Shown here: positions 1-9,952 of the stretch, in pieces | Position numbering within the stretch: the stretch's first letter is position 1 | Layout: every line of letters begins with the position of its first letter | Assembly: GCA_039621445.1 (NCBI GenBank) | Contig: CP154954.1 | Location: 8,372,634 to 8,436,633 of the forward strand | Origin: Euglena gracilis | Lineage: Eukaryota > Euglenida > Euglenophyceae > Euglenales | DNA length: 64,000 nt | Reading direction: 5' to 3' | Position numbers and translations under genes: made by a program | The notes under the pieces: generated by a model | The model's database searches: none | What the model was told of the DNA's origin: nothing | The model's input: only the letters and a program-made list of their open reading frames with translations

Positions 1-827
1 GACTTTTTCAGCCACTGGCTGTTCTTTCAACACTAAAACTTGCGCGGATAGCGCGGTAAGGTTATTTTGCAGTTTTGTGACATCCTACTTCACCGTTTTC
101 TCGGTGTTCGTGAGACTATAACACAATCCTTGCATTATTTGATCTTTTTCCGCACTCATTTCAGCGCAAAACTGCTCCAAATTTGTGGGTATGGATGTGG
201 GTGTGGGTGTTGGCGGTGGTAATGTGCCTTGGGTTGGTGATTGCACCTGAAGCACTTTTGGGCTCAATTCTTGCACGTTTTTGTGCAAATCCGATATCAC
301 GGTTTGAATGCCGGTCACATCCGGGATACTACCGGCTACTTCCGCATTGCGGGCAAGATTTCTGCTCCAGTCGAGAAAGTCTCTCCTCAAATTGGTACAC
401 ATACGTGCGGGAGGCAAAACTTTTGTTTCCTTGGGAATAAAAATGGCAAAATTCGCGGAATCAACGCCCAACTGGAAAATGCGCTGTTGCACTTCCTGGA
501 ACGCCGTTGCAAGTGCGTAGAATTGCTCCAATGTGATAAATTGTCGCAAATCGGGATTTTTGATCGGGGTTCATGCAACTTTTGCTGCAACTGTAAAAAA
601 ATTGCCGTAATTTGCTCCAATGTATGGGATAAAGCTTGCAAACTATGTTGCATGTTGGAGAAAAGCACATCATTGCAGGATTGTGTTTCACACACGGCTT
701 CACTCACTTTTTGGAAGTGTTGTGAAAAATGTGCCTGCAAGTGTGTCTCCAAACCTTGACGCAAAGTAGCTACGTCCACATTGGTGGATTGAAAATTCGT
801 TTGGCAACATTCGCCAACGTCACACAC
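1..827 (-). pseudogene. Broken coiled-coil gag-like gene, runs off the left edge
   Basis: Two overlapping minus-strand frames (387-827, then 85-549) read as one protein with a frameshift near 550-590. A single in-frame TAG at 85-87 is followed by more open coiled-coil sequence to base 1. The protein is rich in Gln, Leu and Glu with heptad-like spacing, has a Pro/Thr stretch (PTPTPTSIPTN) and no catalytic motif. Its composition resembles the coiled-coil N-terminal half of the gag proteins elsewhere in this window, but I see no direct sequence match to them. The gag assignment is therefore inference from composition and surroundings. It could also be an unrelated structural protein. At least one frameshift and one stop make it non-functional as it stands. 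Confidence 0.4.
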
Positions 828-2410
828 ATAACTCCAGAGGTAGCCCAGCTTGTTTTCTACAAACTTTTTGTTGTTTTCATCAAATCCTAAACCTTGTTAA
901 GCGTCATAGCGTAATCCACTACAGTGGCCATGAAAGATTTTCCGCATAAGCAGGTGGTCCACTGGAAGATTTGCGACTATGCGCTGAATCACGGTAACGG
1001 GATGAAGGGAAATTTTTTCCGACTCTTCCACTGACTCACGATGGGAAGGAGGAATACCTGAACGCTTGAGTACCCCTATGGGGTTGAGAATGCTCATTAC
1101 AGCTGGTCAATGATGCCGCAGGTTCAAGTCCTCGAAGTGAACCAATCAATGCAGCGTAGTCAATGGCTGTTGGTGTTGTGCTCCGCATTTTTGCAGGGAA
1201 AACACAAAAACCAAGTGTAGATTGAAATGTAAATTGCAGAAATAAGTGTAAGAAGAGAGGATTGTATTAAAATAAGCAGAGACCTGAACTCTGAGGGTTG
1301 AGACAGGGTATACTGCGAACCGTCAGAGGACGTGTCCGTGTCCGGCTTTGGCCAGAAACGGCTTGTAGTGCCTGTGGTCGCCTATAGGCGGGGCACCACA
1401 CGACCGTTTGTGGTCAAAAGGATCGAAAACCTAAACTGCTACCAGGTGTACGTCCAACCTTTCCTTGTTTTCGCCCTTGGGTGCGCAAAAAGGTAAAAGT
1501 TGGAGTAACAGAAAAAAAAATATAAAAAATTGAAAGCCCTTTTCCCCCAAAAAGAGGCAGAGCACAAAGCAGGTGAAGGAGCCCTATGCACTGCAACAAA
1601 GAATGCCAAGTGACTTGGCTGTCCTTTCCGGATTTTTGAAAACAAACCAAACTTGAAATCAAGTGAAGTCAAGAATAATAAAAAAGAATATAATACCACC
1701 TGTGGAGAGTTTTGCTCTATGGAGCTAGGTATTCCTAATTCAGGCCGTTGGCCATCTTTAGGAATACCACCTAGCATAATACTGTGTATGGGGCTCAGAA
1801 CTATATCTGACCGTAGGCTTATACCTACATACACAGTACCATGGCCTTAAGGCTGCCTGGTGCACAACCAGCCCGTAATACATACAGCGCTACGCTTTGA
1901 TAGGTTTTGGTGCGCTGAGATTCTACACCCTGTTAACCCTAACAAGATGCTTTGGAACCAAAATCTGGAGAAGTATGGGGCATTTTGGGCTCCGCTCCCA
2001 ATCCTCCTGGGGCTGGTAAAGGTGTCTATGCCCATGGATATTTGTACATTGCGAACACAACTTATTTTTTTGCTCACACATACTCTGTTTATACAGATAT
2101 TCATACCTGGCACAGGTCACCACGAACCGCCAGCGTGTTGAGTAGGGCACCCTTCATCAAAATAAGGCACAAAGGCCAAAAAATCCACAAGGTTGTGTCC
2201 ATACCCAGTGCCCACAAATAAGCCCCTTTCTTTTAATGATGTGTTATGTGGTGACCACGCATTTCTTCGTGATACCTGGCGGCCACTCCTGATTTCATTA
2301 AAACACCCCTCCACAGCCATAAGTGAAGACACCATTGCTTCTATCACAAAAGATTTTTTGTCCAAACATGGGGTTACCCCCCAAGTGATGGGGGCCCACT
2401 GTATGTAGGT
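828..2410. other. Gene-free stretch
   Basis: No frame here has family motifs or convincing coding character. Short frames on both strands are interrupted and low-complexity. The only structure I see is a pair of inverted repeats around 1725-1838, listed separately. Confidence 0.5.
1725..1838. repeat. Two adjacent inverted repeats
   Basis: GGTATTCCTAA at 1728-1738 is perfectly complementary to 1758-1768, extended by CTAG on both sides with a small bulge. TACTGTGTATG at 1780-1790 is perfectly complementary to 1828-1838. Each arm is 11 bp, with loops of about 19 and 37 nt. They may be remnants of a small foldback or MITE-like element. No target-site duplication was identified. Confidence 0.4.
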
Positions 2411-2770
2411 TTAGCCACCCCGCTGTTGGACGGCCACGAGGCAGCTCATGCTGCTTGCCGTGGCGCGTCCGCTAGCGAGAGGCCACGCTCGTGGTAATCC
2501 GACCGGTCAACGTTAGTCCACGTGCGCAGCCTCACGCGCCGATCGATCCCCGCGGTATGCCCTCTGCCCGTACGGGATCGATCAGGACTCACACGGCGGG
2601 ACCTGGGCCTCGAACCCACGACCTCCCGCGTGTGAGCCCAGTGCCTTACCGAATAAGCTACTGCAGCGATACTCGGCTTGGTACTACGCGCCGGCGACCT
2701 ACTCCCGTAGGATCTCCCGTCTGCCGCACACACCAACTCCACCAGAGCGGCAGGAGTTGGTTTACTCAAA
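2411..2770 (-). mobile_element. tRNA-derived SINE-like repeat, copy 1
   Basis: On the minus strand, 2660-2649 reads TAGCTTATTCGG, an A-box-like sequence. 2616-2606 reads GGTTCGAGGCC, a good Pol III B box. Between them a CTCACAC heptamer (2637-2631) sits where a tRNA-Val(CAC) anticodon loop would be. The anticodon stem does not pair properly, so this is a tRNA-like promoter region and not a working tRNA. The second copy is at 26521. Boundaries are approximate. Confidence 0.5.
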
Positions 2771-5700
2771 AAAACTGGGGATTTCTGCCCAAGAGATTTG
2801 TGAAATTGGCCAGTGGAGGAGGATGGAGGCTTTTACAGGCCATTATCAACGACTTGGGGCCCAGGGTGCTCTTGAAAATGCCCTGTTCCCCCAGCCTCAC
2901 AAGGGCAAAGTGCGGACCCCGGGGGGTCTCGTAATCCCCCAAGGCAAACCGTTCATCATTGTACATTGCCATTGATGACATCTTTGAAATTGTAATTACA
3001 GGTCCTGGTGCTGACCCGTGAGGCACGGCCTTCGAGAACTTCGAGGTGGAGCATCGAGATGAGACGTGAGACATGTAATGGAGAACCAGTTGGTGGTTAT
3101 TTGTAGTTTTGGTGGTCATTTGCTGTTGTTGACATTACAGTAGGTTTGCGTCATCGCTGGGTTGTGAGTTCACCTACCGTTTACAAAAAAAACTCTCGCC
3201 GTTCCGTTTGGCAATTGGTGCTGCCATGTGCTGGTGTTCTGCGGCAGAAGGTGGTTACTTTCATCCGTTTTACTTCGTCTTCGACTTCTTCTTGTCGTGT
3301 TCCAAGTGGCCCATCAAGATGTTCAACGTGGGATAAAGGTCTGTCCTATGTCGCTGCGAACGCTGGGTAAATTGTGGACAATTTTTCTGTGAAGGGGGTG
3401 AGAGCAGACATCAAAGTATTCCAGAATCTGTGATTGCAATCTTAAATTAGGCATTGCTAGAAAAGAGATTTCGCCCAGTGAAATTCTACTTGGCTTTTTT
3501 CACATTGGTGTGGCAAACAGTGCGTGACTTTGTAGTAGTTGTATCTTGCAAGTTCTTGGATTGCTGTGTTCAGAAGTTTGGAAGGGATTTGGAGAATTAA
3601 AGTTCAAGGTTCTACTCTGGCAGATTGCCATATGGGAGGTTGATCGGAAAGGCTTTCCTATGTTGCTTGCCCTGGGGGCCTGGCCCACGTGGTGGGGAAA
3701 GTTCAGTTGTGTTTGAAGCGATGTACTCCCCCCTGTGGCCTAAACCCAAATAATAAACCCTCCCGTTTACTATTTGGACACCCGAAGTCGGGGTCCAGGG
3801 GGGGGTTTATATTTGGGGGGTTTATTTTTAAGCAAAAATTTTGAAGTCATAAATCAACCAAAAAAACCCTCCAAGGGCTCCAATGCTCACTTTGTTGGCA
3901 TTTTTGGGCTTTTTTGAAAATTGGGTGCTTTATTGGCGTATTCTCTGCACCAGTTTGATCAATTTTTGTGATTTTTTTTGAAACTTTCCCGCAAATTTTT
4001 TGACTCTTTTTTCTTTGCCATCACACCTAACACACGGGGGGGGGTTATTTTCTGGGCCGCCGAAGTCGGTCCTCGGGGGGGGGGTTATTTTTGGGGGGGT
4101 TATTATTTGTTGGAGGGGTTTTCAAGGGGCAAGAATCCAGGTCGCCAAGTCGAAGCAGCATCGTCATCCAACTCGGGCGAGGCGACACTCAGCGTTGACT
4201 CCTAACCCAACGCACCACGAACGATCCAAACAACACCGCCGGCGAACAAGGCATGGCCTCATAAGGTCGTTGTGCTTTGCCCTCGGTGTCCCTTCCTTCT
4301 TGTCGGTTTACCTCGAGGGAGTACGCGCGTTAGGTTCAAAAATAATCAAGCGCGTTTTTTGTCCTTGGGTATAGCGCCCCTTTGCCTTTCATAAGCTTTT
4401 CCGAAGCGCCAGTCTTTTTAACAAGCAAAAACTTCCCATCGAAAAGCGGCCACAAAACTGACAGCCCACTGATCGAGAAACGACTGACCATGGCGTGAAA
4501 AAAAATTAGATAAGGAAGACATTGTTGTTCCAACTCGAAATTTGCCCAGGGCGGAGCGTTGAAAATTTTACGGGAATTGGCGCTGTGTGAGTGACATGGA
4601 CATCCCTCATCTTCAACGAGCCTGCCCGGCCCAGGTCCGGGGGATGGTCCGGGTGGCTTGATGGGCTGGGCGGTCCCAGAAGGCACAAATCAAGCTGGGT
4701 TGACTTTCTTTTTCAGCCAAAATTGAGGTCCCCAAACCCCGGAGGGAATGTTTTAATGTGTTTTTAAAAAAGATGGGTTTTCTTCAGGTTTCCGTTCCAT
4801 TTCTTTGAAAAGTCCAACCGATGAATTTGAGGATGGAGCCAAAAGAGGGTCTGAAACTCATTTTCGAACTGCCCGAGATACCCTATCAAGTTAACCATCA
4901 CAATGGTGCCGAAGGCGTTGCTTGCAAGAAGTAGAGAACCAGGAAGTCCAGCAATCTGCTGTCAAATCGTCAAAAAAGGGGGGTTAGAAATAATGCCAGA
5001 GCACTGCACCATACACTGGAGCTCCTTGCACGCAGAACAGTGAACAAAGGTAACCTTTCGAGAGACCAATTAATGCACCAGACTGATGAGAGCTGGAAAA
5101 GGAGGACCATAAAGCAACGCAAATTATTGTTCCAACAGGATGCCGTTACAGAGCGTCGAGCAATAAGGTGGAAACCAGCAATTGGGGATTTACGTTGTCA
5201 TATTCATTTACATTGGAACGCGCTTGTTGTGCATGGACAAAAAGACACACTACAACAACGGTGGTGTGGCAAACCGAGTCCACCGACCAGAGGTACAGCT
5301 TACTGGATTTGTTGTCTTCAAGGGGTAAGGCTATGTACAGAAGCGACAGTCTGTGCAAGGGCCAGGCGATGGGAGGGCAGGGAAAAGGGGATAAGATGTG
5401 AGCTGGAGAAGGGTGCGAGGTGGGGCCGCGATTGATCGGCTGCCAGAGTAGCTTCCGGGCACTAGTTTCTCAGATTGTGGTTGAGGAAGTTGGCGGATAC
5501 TCTGCCACGTGGGTTATCATGCGTCGCTACGGGGCTCGCGCTTTTGTTTACAACGCCGCCGGAGATGGAGGACTGTCGTGCCCGCACGTGCACATGCGCT
5601 CCGAGAGGAACGTTTCCCAAGCCTTTGTCGGTTATCAGGCAGTCTCTCACCGAACGGCTGCGTTGTAAAACGCGGGTCATTGAAGGTGGGCGTTTCGCCG

Positions 5701-6686
5701 GACTAACCTAGCCGGATGGCAGACCAACCTAGCCAGCCAACATGCCGGCTGTCCCGCCGTCCGTCCAGATGAAAGTCAATGTCCCTAGCCGCCCGGCTAC
5801 CCAGACCAAACAACACCCACGCCGTACGCAGTGACGGCTGGATCAGGAATGAATGTGTGCACCGGAGGGGGACTAAGTTGATTACCAAAGTGCACCCGGG
5901 TGAACGTTCGGACCTAAATACGGCCCGCCTGTTGGCTTTAACCCGCACGGGCGGACAAAAGACGTACCGGCCGGTGGCACCCCCGCCCAAAAAAACTTGT
6001 GGCCACTCGTTCGCCTCGTTAGGAAAATATCGCCAGCAAAAGTAGCAAAAAACACGGCCACCCATCGGTCCAAAACTGCCCACTACAAACCCGCCAAAAC
6101 GTACCCATTTGCCCACCACAAACCCTCCAAAACTTACCCATTTCCCAGACTCAAAAACCGAACCCCCCAATTTTTTAGCTTGTTTGAGCAAGAGAACTTG
6201 TGGCACAGAAAAAAAAAGAATGCAAGAAACAAAAAAAAGTTTCAGAAGAAAACGATCATCTCCGGACAACACCTTTCTGGTCAAAATGTGGCACCATCTG
6301 TCCCAAAACTGGCAGGCACACCTGGCCCAAAACTGGCCAACACATGTGGCCCAAAGCTGGCCACCACCTGTAGCCCACAAATCTTCAAAATCTTCAAAAT
6401 CCCTTTCACATTTAGCACACTGGCACAATCTGAATGGGAGCGTTGCAAAAACAGACCGAAGTTTCTCGGTTTCCTTTGTTCTGGGGCTACTTTGTAAACA
6501 GAAACAAAAAGAACAGGCAAGAAACAAAACAGTTCACAAAAAGTAAAACAGACCGACTTAAAGTCAATTCTGCAGTAACCAGCAGCATACGGCCAAATAA
6601 GACCCAGCACTGAGGCTAGAAGTCCTGTGCACCAGCGTACATAGGCTCTTGTAAACAGTTCACCACTTCGCCCTGGTCTTGAACTT
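2771..6686. other. Gene-free part of the segmental duplication
   Basis: No protein family is recognisable in any frame. The stretch holds two related G-run/TTTATT-rich units near 3740-3835 and 4025-4110, CCGTCC-type simple sequence near 5750, and a short tandem array near 6296-6385 built on a CCCAAAACTGGC core. Near-identical sequence lies at 26881-30875. It is probably anonymous flank or non-coding transposon sequence. Confidence 0.5.
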
Positions 6687-8454
6687 GTTTTTCCCTCTTG
6701 CCGGGTCGGTGACCGTGTGCGGAATGGGCTCCCCGGCAGGCCGAGTAGGGGAAAACAGTCACCCGGCGCTCCGTTAAAAATAGGCACACGCGCCCCAAAA
6801 ATTCCTTTTTTTGTGTCCTTCGTTCCCTGAATTCAGCCAGAACCTGGCTTCCGGCAGCCAAATAATTCAAAAATTCGTGGGGGGACTGTGTTTTTGGCCA
6901 ACTGCTGGGGGTGCCTCAGAAGCAGTAGGGGGGGGGGGGGAAAGCCTGGGTTTAATTTAAAAAGGGTAGCGGGGGGGACGGAAGAACACCTTCACCTTGA
7001 TTCCCAGCGCCGTTTGCTTTTCCTTTTTTTGAATTTGAATTTTGTCTTTTGATTGACCTTCCGGACTGACTTTTTGAACTGATTGGACAATTGTTTCCTT
7101 GAACTCAGATTTAATTTTTGAAATTCCTTCCTTCAGCATGCACAATTCTTTGAATAAAACATTCGGAAGAGAGAACCTGGGGGGAAAAGTACACACGTAA
7201 AAAAGTAGCGGAATGGGGCAGAATATTCGCAACTTCCAGCGCGCAGGCGCCAGGCCGGCTCCCGCCGCCCACACTCGCCTTCCTACCGAGGCGCCCGGCC
7301 TCGCCTGCCTTCGGATAACCTCGGAGGCGGGAGCGGGGGGCGATGCGCACCTCATCGGCGAAGTAAACGAATTGTACAAACAAACGTCGGGGCGGTTCCG
7401 GTATACGGAGGGCAGGGGTGAAGCCTCGGGCTCGGCCTTGACCTTTGGCGTTTGGCGCCCGGGGGCGCCTCTCGCGTGTGGCCTCGCGCGCCACAGGAGC
7501 CTGGTCGGTGGCTGGCGTTGGTCCCCGGGCAATCGGCTGGCAGGCACGCCGCAGGCTCCTGTGAGCGCCTTGGGTGGGTGTGGAACTCCTCCGGGCTCTG
7601 GGCGGGTGCCGCTGTCCTGCTGGGTCGCTTGGCAGCCGCGAAGCGGCGACCTGCAGGCTGGTGGCAGAGCCCGGAGCATTCAGCCTTTCGGCGGCCGGTG
7701 CGCTCCCCTGCTTGTTGGGGGGGGGGGCGGTCCCTTGGGCTCCCTTGGGTCTCTCTGGTGCCTGGGGGGTCTCTTCGGCTCGCCTCCTTTGCCCCCTGCC
7801 TGGATTCCTTCTGCTGGCTTGGGGGGGGGGCTTACCCTTCTCTCCCTTGGGCCTGCTCGGTTCTCCTGTGGCGCTCTTGGGGGGGGGGGGGCTCCTTGCG
7901 CCCTCTTCGGTTCTCGCTTGGCGCTCTGGGGCTCCGGTGGGTGTGGGCGCCCCTGGGGGGGGCGCTCTTTTTTTTTTTTTGGTCGGGGGGGTCCGGGGGC
8001 GTTTTTTTTTTGCCCCGGGGGGTCCCCCTGGGGCCTTCTGCCTTGGTGTGTGGGGGTCTTTGGTCGTGCTCTCTGGGCCTCCTGGGGGGGCGGCATTGGT
8101 TGGTGGCCTCTGGGCCCCCGGGGGAGGGGGGGGGGGCGTTCTGGGGTTGGTGGCCTCTGGGCCCCCGGGGGGGAAGGTCCTGGCTCGGTTGCCTCTGGGG
8201 CCCCCTGTGGGTGGGGGGTCCTTGCTCGGTTGCCTCTGGGGCCCCCTGGGGGGGGGAGGTCCTAGCTCGGTGGCCGTCTGGAGCCCCTTGGGGGGGTCTT
8301 AGCTCGCTGGTCCTCTGGGGCCTCTCGGTGGCCCTCTGGGGAACCTTGGCTCGGTGGCCCTCTGTGGCCCCTCGCCTTGCTGGTGCCCCCTGGGTGCTTT
8401 GGCTGTTCGGTGCCCCCTGGGGGGGGGGGCTGGCTTCGGTTCCCCCTGGGGGGG
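6687..8454 (-). mobile_element. C-family LTR (3' LTR of element C), copy 1
   Basis: The left boundary is supported by three copies that begin together at GTTTTTCCC or GTTTTCCCC: here, at 18608 (next to the primer-binding site, hence the LTR 3' end) and at 30876. The right edge at about 8454 abuts a truncated integrase reading frame, so the natural LTR start and polypurine tract may be deleted. The right half (about 7690-8454) is a degenerate tandem array with G8-G11 runs on the plus strand. Element C is oriented right to left. Long open frames in this GC-rich stretch have no coding meaning. Confidence 0.65.
7690..8454. repeat. G-run tandem array inside the C-family LTR
   Basis: Units of roughly 50-60 bp recur, built around GGCCTCTGGGCCCCC followed by a G run and then a GCTCGGTTGCCTCTGG-like spacer. 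Plus-strand G runs reach 10-11 bases and there are T runs near 7970 and 8010. The same array is at about 31900-32651. Confidence 0.7.
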
Positions 8455-8966
8455 TGCTCCCTCAGCACTTCCGCCAGCACCGCGCTCTGCACACACGACC
8501 TCCCCGCCGAGACGAGCCGCCCATCCACCAGCTGGAACCCTCTGGGCCAGCCCGGGCCGTTGTGGGCCTGGTCCCAGATGGGCTTCCGGCGCGGGCACAC
8601 CGCATACGCCTTGCTCCAGTCCACGTCGAAGACGTTGACGTCCAGGTCAGGCTGCGGAGGCACGTGATCTGCGGTTGACGCCACACCCGCTGCGGGTGCT
8701 GCACACGGGACTGACGCGGCCGGTGACTGCACACCGGCTGCGGACGCTGGGACGGGCATGGCCGGTGATGACACCCCGGCTGTGGGCGCTGCAAACGGTG
8801 CGATGGACTGCAGTGCGGTGGACTGCGGTGCTGGTGATGGGGTTGGCGATGGTGCGTTGGATGATGGTGCTGGCACGGACGCTGGGGATGTTATGCACGA
8901 TGCAGACGATGGGACTGCCGCAGCCGATGCCGACGGTGGGACTGCTGCGGCCGCGGGAGACGAGGA
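8455..8966 (-). pseudogene. Element C integrase N-terminal stub plus Pro/Ala linker
   Basis: The minus-strand frame reads a Pro/Ala/Ser-rich linker, then a segment (VDWSKAYAVCPRRKPIWDQ and on to LREH) that aligns with the start of the integrase region of elements A and B (TDWSEAYEKCPTFKEPWQA and on to IREQH). It stops at the first His of the expected HHCC zinc-binding module and passes directly into LTR repeat sequence. The HHCC module, catalytic core and chromodomain are therefore all missing. The same truncation is in copy 2 at 32652, so the deletion came before the segmental duplication. Confidence 0.7.
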
Positions 8967-9952
8967 GTTTCCCGAACGATGTTGTTTTTGCCCAGCCTTC
9001 ACTCCCGGGGGTCCGTGAGGGGGTACCGGCGGGGTGGGGGGTAGGCGCGATGTGCTCTGGGGAGAGGGGTAGGTTCGGGATACTCCCCTTCCCACGTAGG
9101 GTTTTTTCCCGGGGACCGAAGGCCCTCCTTTTTGGGAGTGGTTGGAGGGGGGAATCCGGCTTGGCGTCCCTTCCGGCAGTGGGGGGGGTTTAGGAAAAGG
9201 CCTGGTTGCCCTCCCCTAGGCTTCAGATACCCCAGCACCAACACCTTTTTGGCTTGTACTGCTCTCCTGCTCCAGCAGATAACCAATCTTTTTTGTAATC
9301 CTTTGCTTGCTCCGCCCTTGGGTTTTTGACTTTCTTGAACTTTTGCACTTCCTTGGCTCCAGTGCCTTTCTTTGAATTGCCTTGAAAATCCTTTAAAATT
9401 GATATAATTTGACCTTGGTCTTGATTCAGCAGGCACAATCTTGAATTGAAACCATGGGTAAAAAGAGGGAGCCTGCAGTGAAAAACAGAACAGTTAGAGA
9501 GCGGTTTGCGCTATTTTGATGCTGAATTAGCGCAGTGGTTCGCTATATACAACAGCGGGCTGTTATAGTGGCAATGGAAGGTGCAGCGGCCGGTCAGCCA
9601 ACTCTCCCCTTCCTCGGCCTTGCCTCCGGCTGCCGGGCCTGGCCGCTGCCTCTCTCGCCCCCCTGCCACAGGAGCCTGGCCGGGACTCCCCGGTCCTTCG
9701 TTGCGCCGCTGCCTGGCGTGCACACCGGCTGCGAACGCTGGGACGGGCATGGCCGGGGATGACACCCGGCTGTGGGCGCTGCAAACGGTGCGATGGACTG
9801 CGGTGCGGTGGACTGCGGTGCTGGTGATGGGGTTGGCGATGGTGCGTTGGACGATGGTGCTGGCACGGACGCTGGGGATGTTATGCACGACGCAGACGAT
9901 GGGACTGCCGCAGACGATGCCGACGGTGGGACTGCTGCGGCCGCGGGAGACG
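8730..9952. repeat. Direct repeat of element C linker flanking the LTR fragment
   Basis: 8730-8960 and 9721-9952 are highly similar direct repeats of the Pro/Ala-linker coding region of element C. Both end at GAGACGAGG. At about 230 bp they are far too long to be a target-site duplication. They probably mark a recombination junction between two element C copies, one of them already carrying the LTR. Confidence 0.75.
8967..9720 (-). mobile_element. Truncated A-family LTR fragment
   Basis: This is near-identical to the first 754 bases of the LTRs at 33164 and 45893. It begins at the same base, GTTTCCCGAACG, and stops inside the LTR at 9720, where sequence jumps back into the element C linker. 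It lies within element C, flanked by two copies of a linker segment of about 230 bp (8730-8960 and 9721-9952). Confidence 0.8.

Larger units (their letters stand above)
2411..9720. repeat. Segmental duplication, copy 1 (about 7.3 kb)
   Basis: This block aligns nearly base for base with 26521-33917 in the same orientation. The offset starts at 24110 and drifts to 24197 through small indels. It contains the tRNA-like SINE, a gene-free stretch, the C-family LTR, an integrase/linker stub and the first part of an A-family LTR. Homology ends at 9720, where copy 1 passes into element C linker sequence while copy 2 continues through a full LTR. The duplication therefore post-dates insertion of both C and the A-family LTR. 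Confidence 0.9.

Noticed and set aside
2600-2668. A functional tRNA-Val(CAC) gene
   Set aside because: A and B boxes and an anticodon-like heptamer are present, but the anticodon stem does not pair, so I call it a tRNA-derived repeat.
4336-6787. Genes among the short frames at 4336-6787 and 28439-30976
   Set aside because: Frames are short, differ between the two duplicates through indels and match no family; no sign of coding constraint.
7213-8678. Plus-strand frames of 240-490 codons in the C-family LTR (7213-8678, 31403-32875)
   Set aside because: Gly/Trp/Leu-rich products of the G-run tandem array inside an LTR; no coding evidence.
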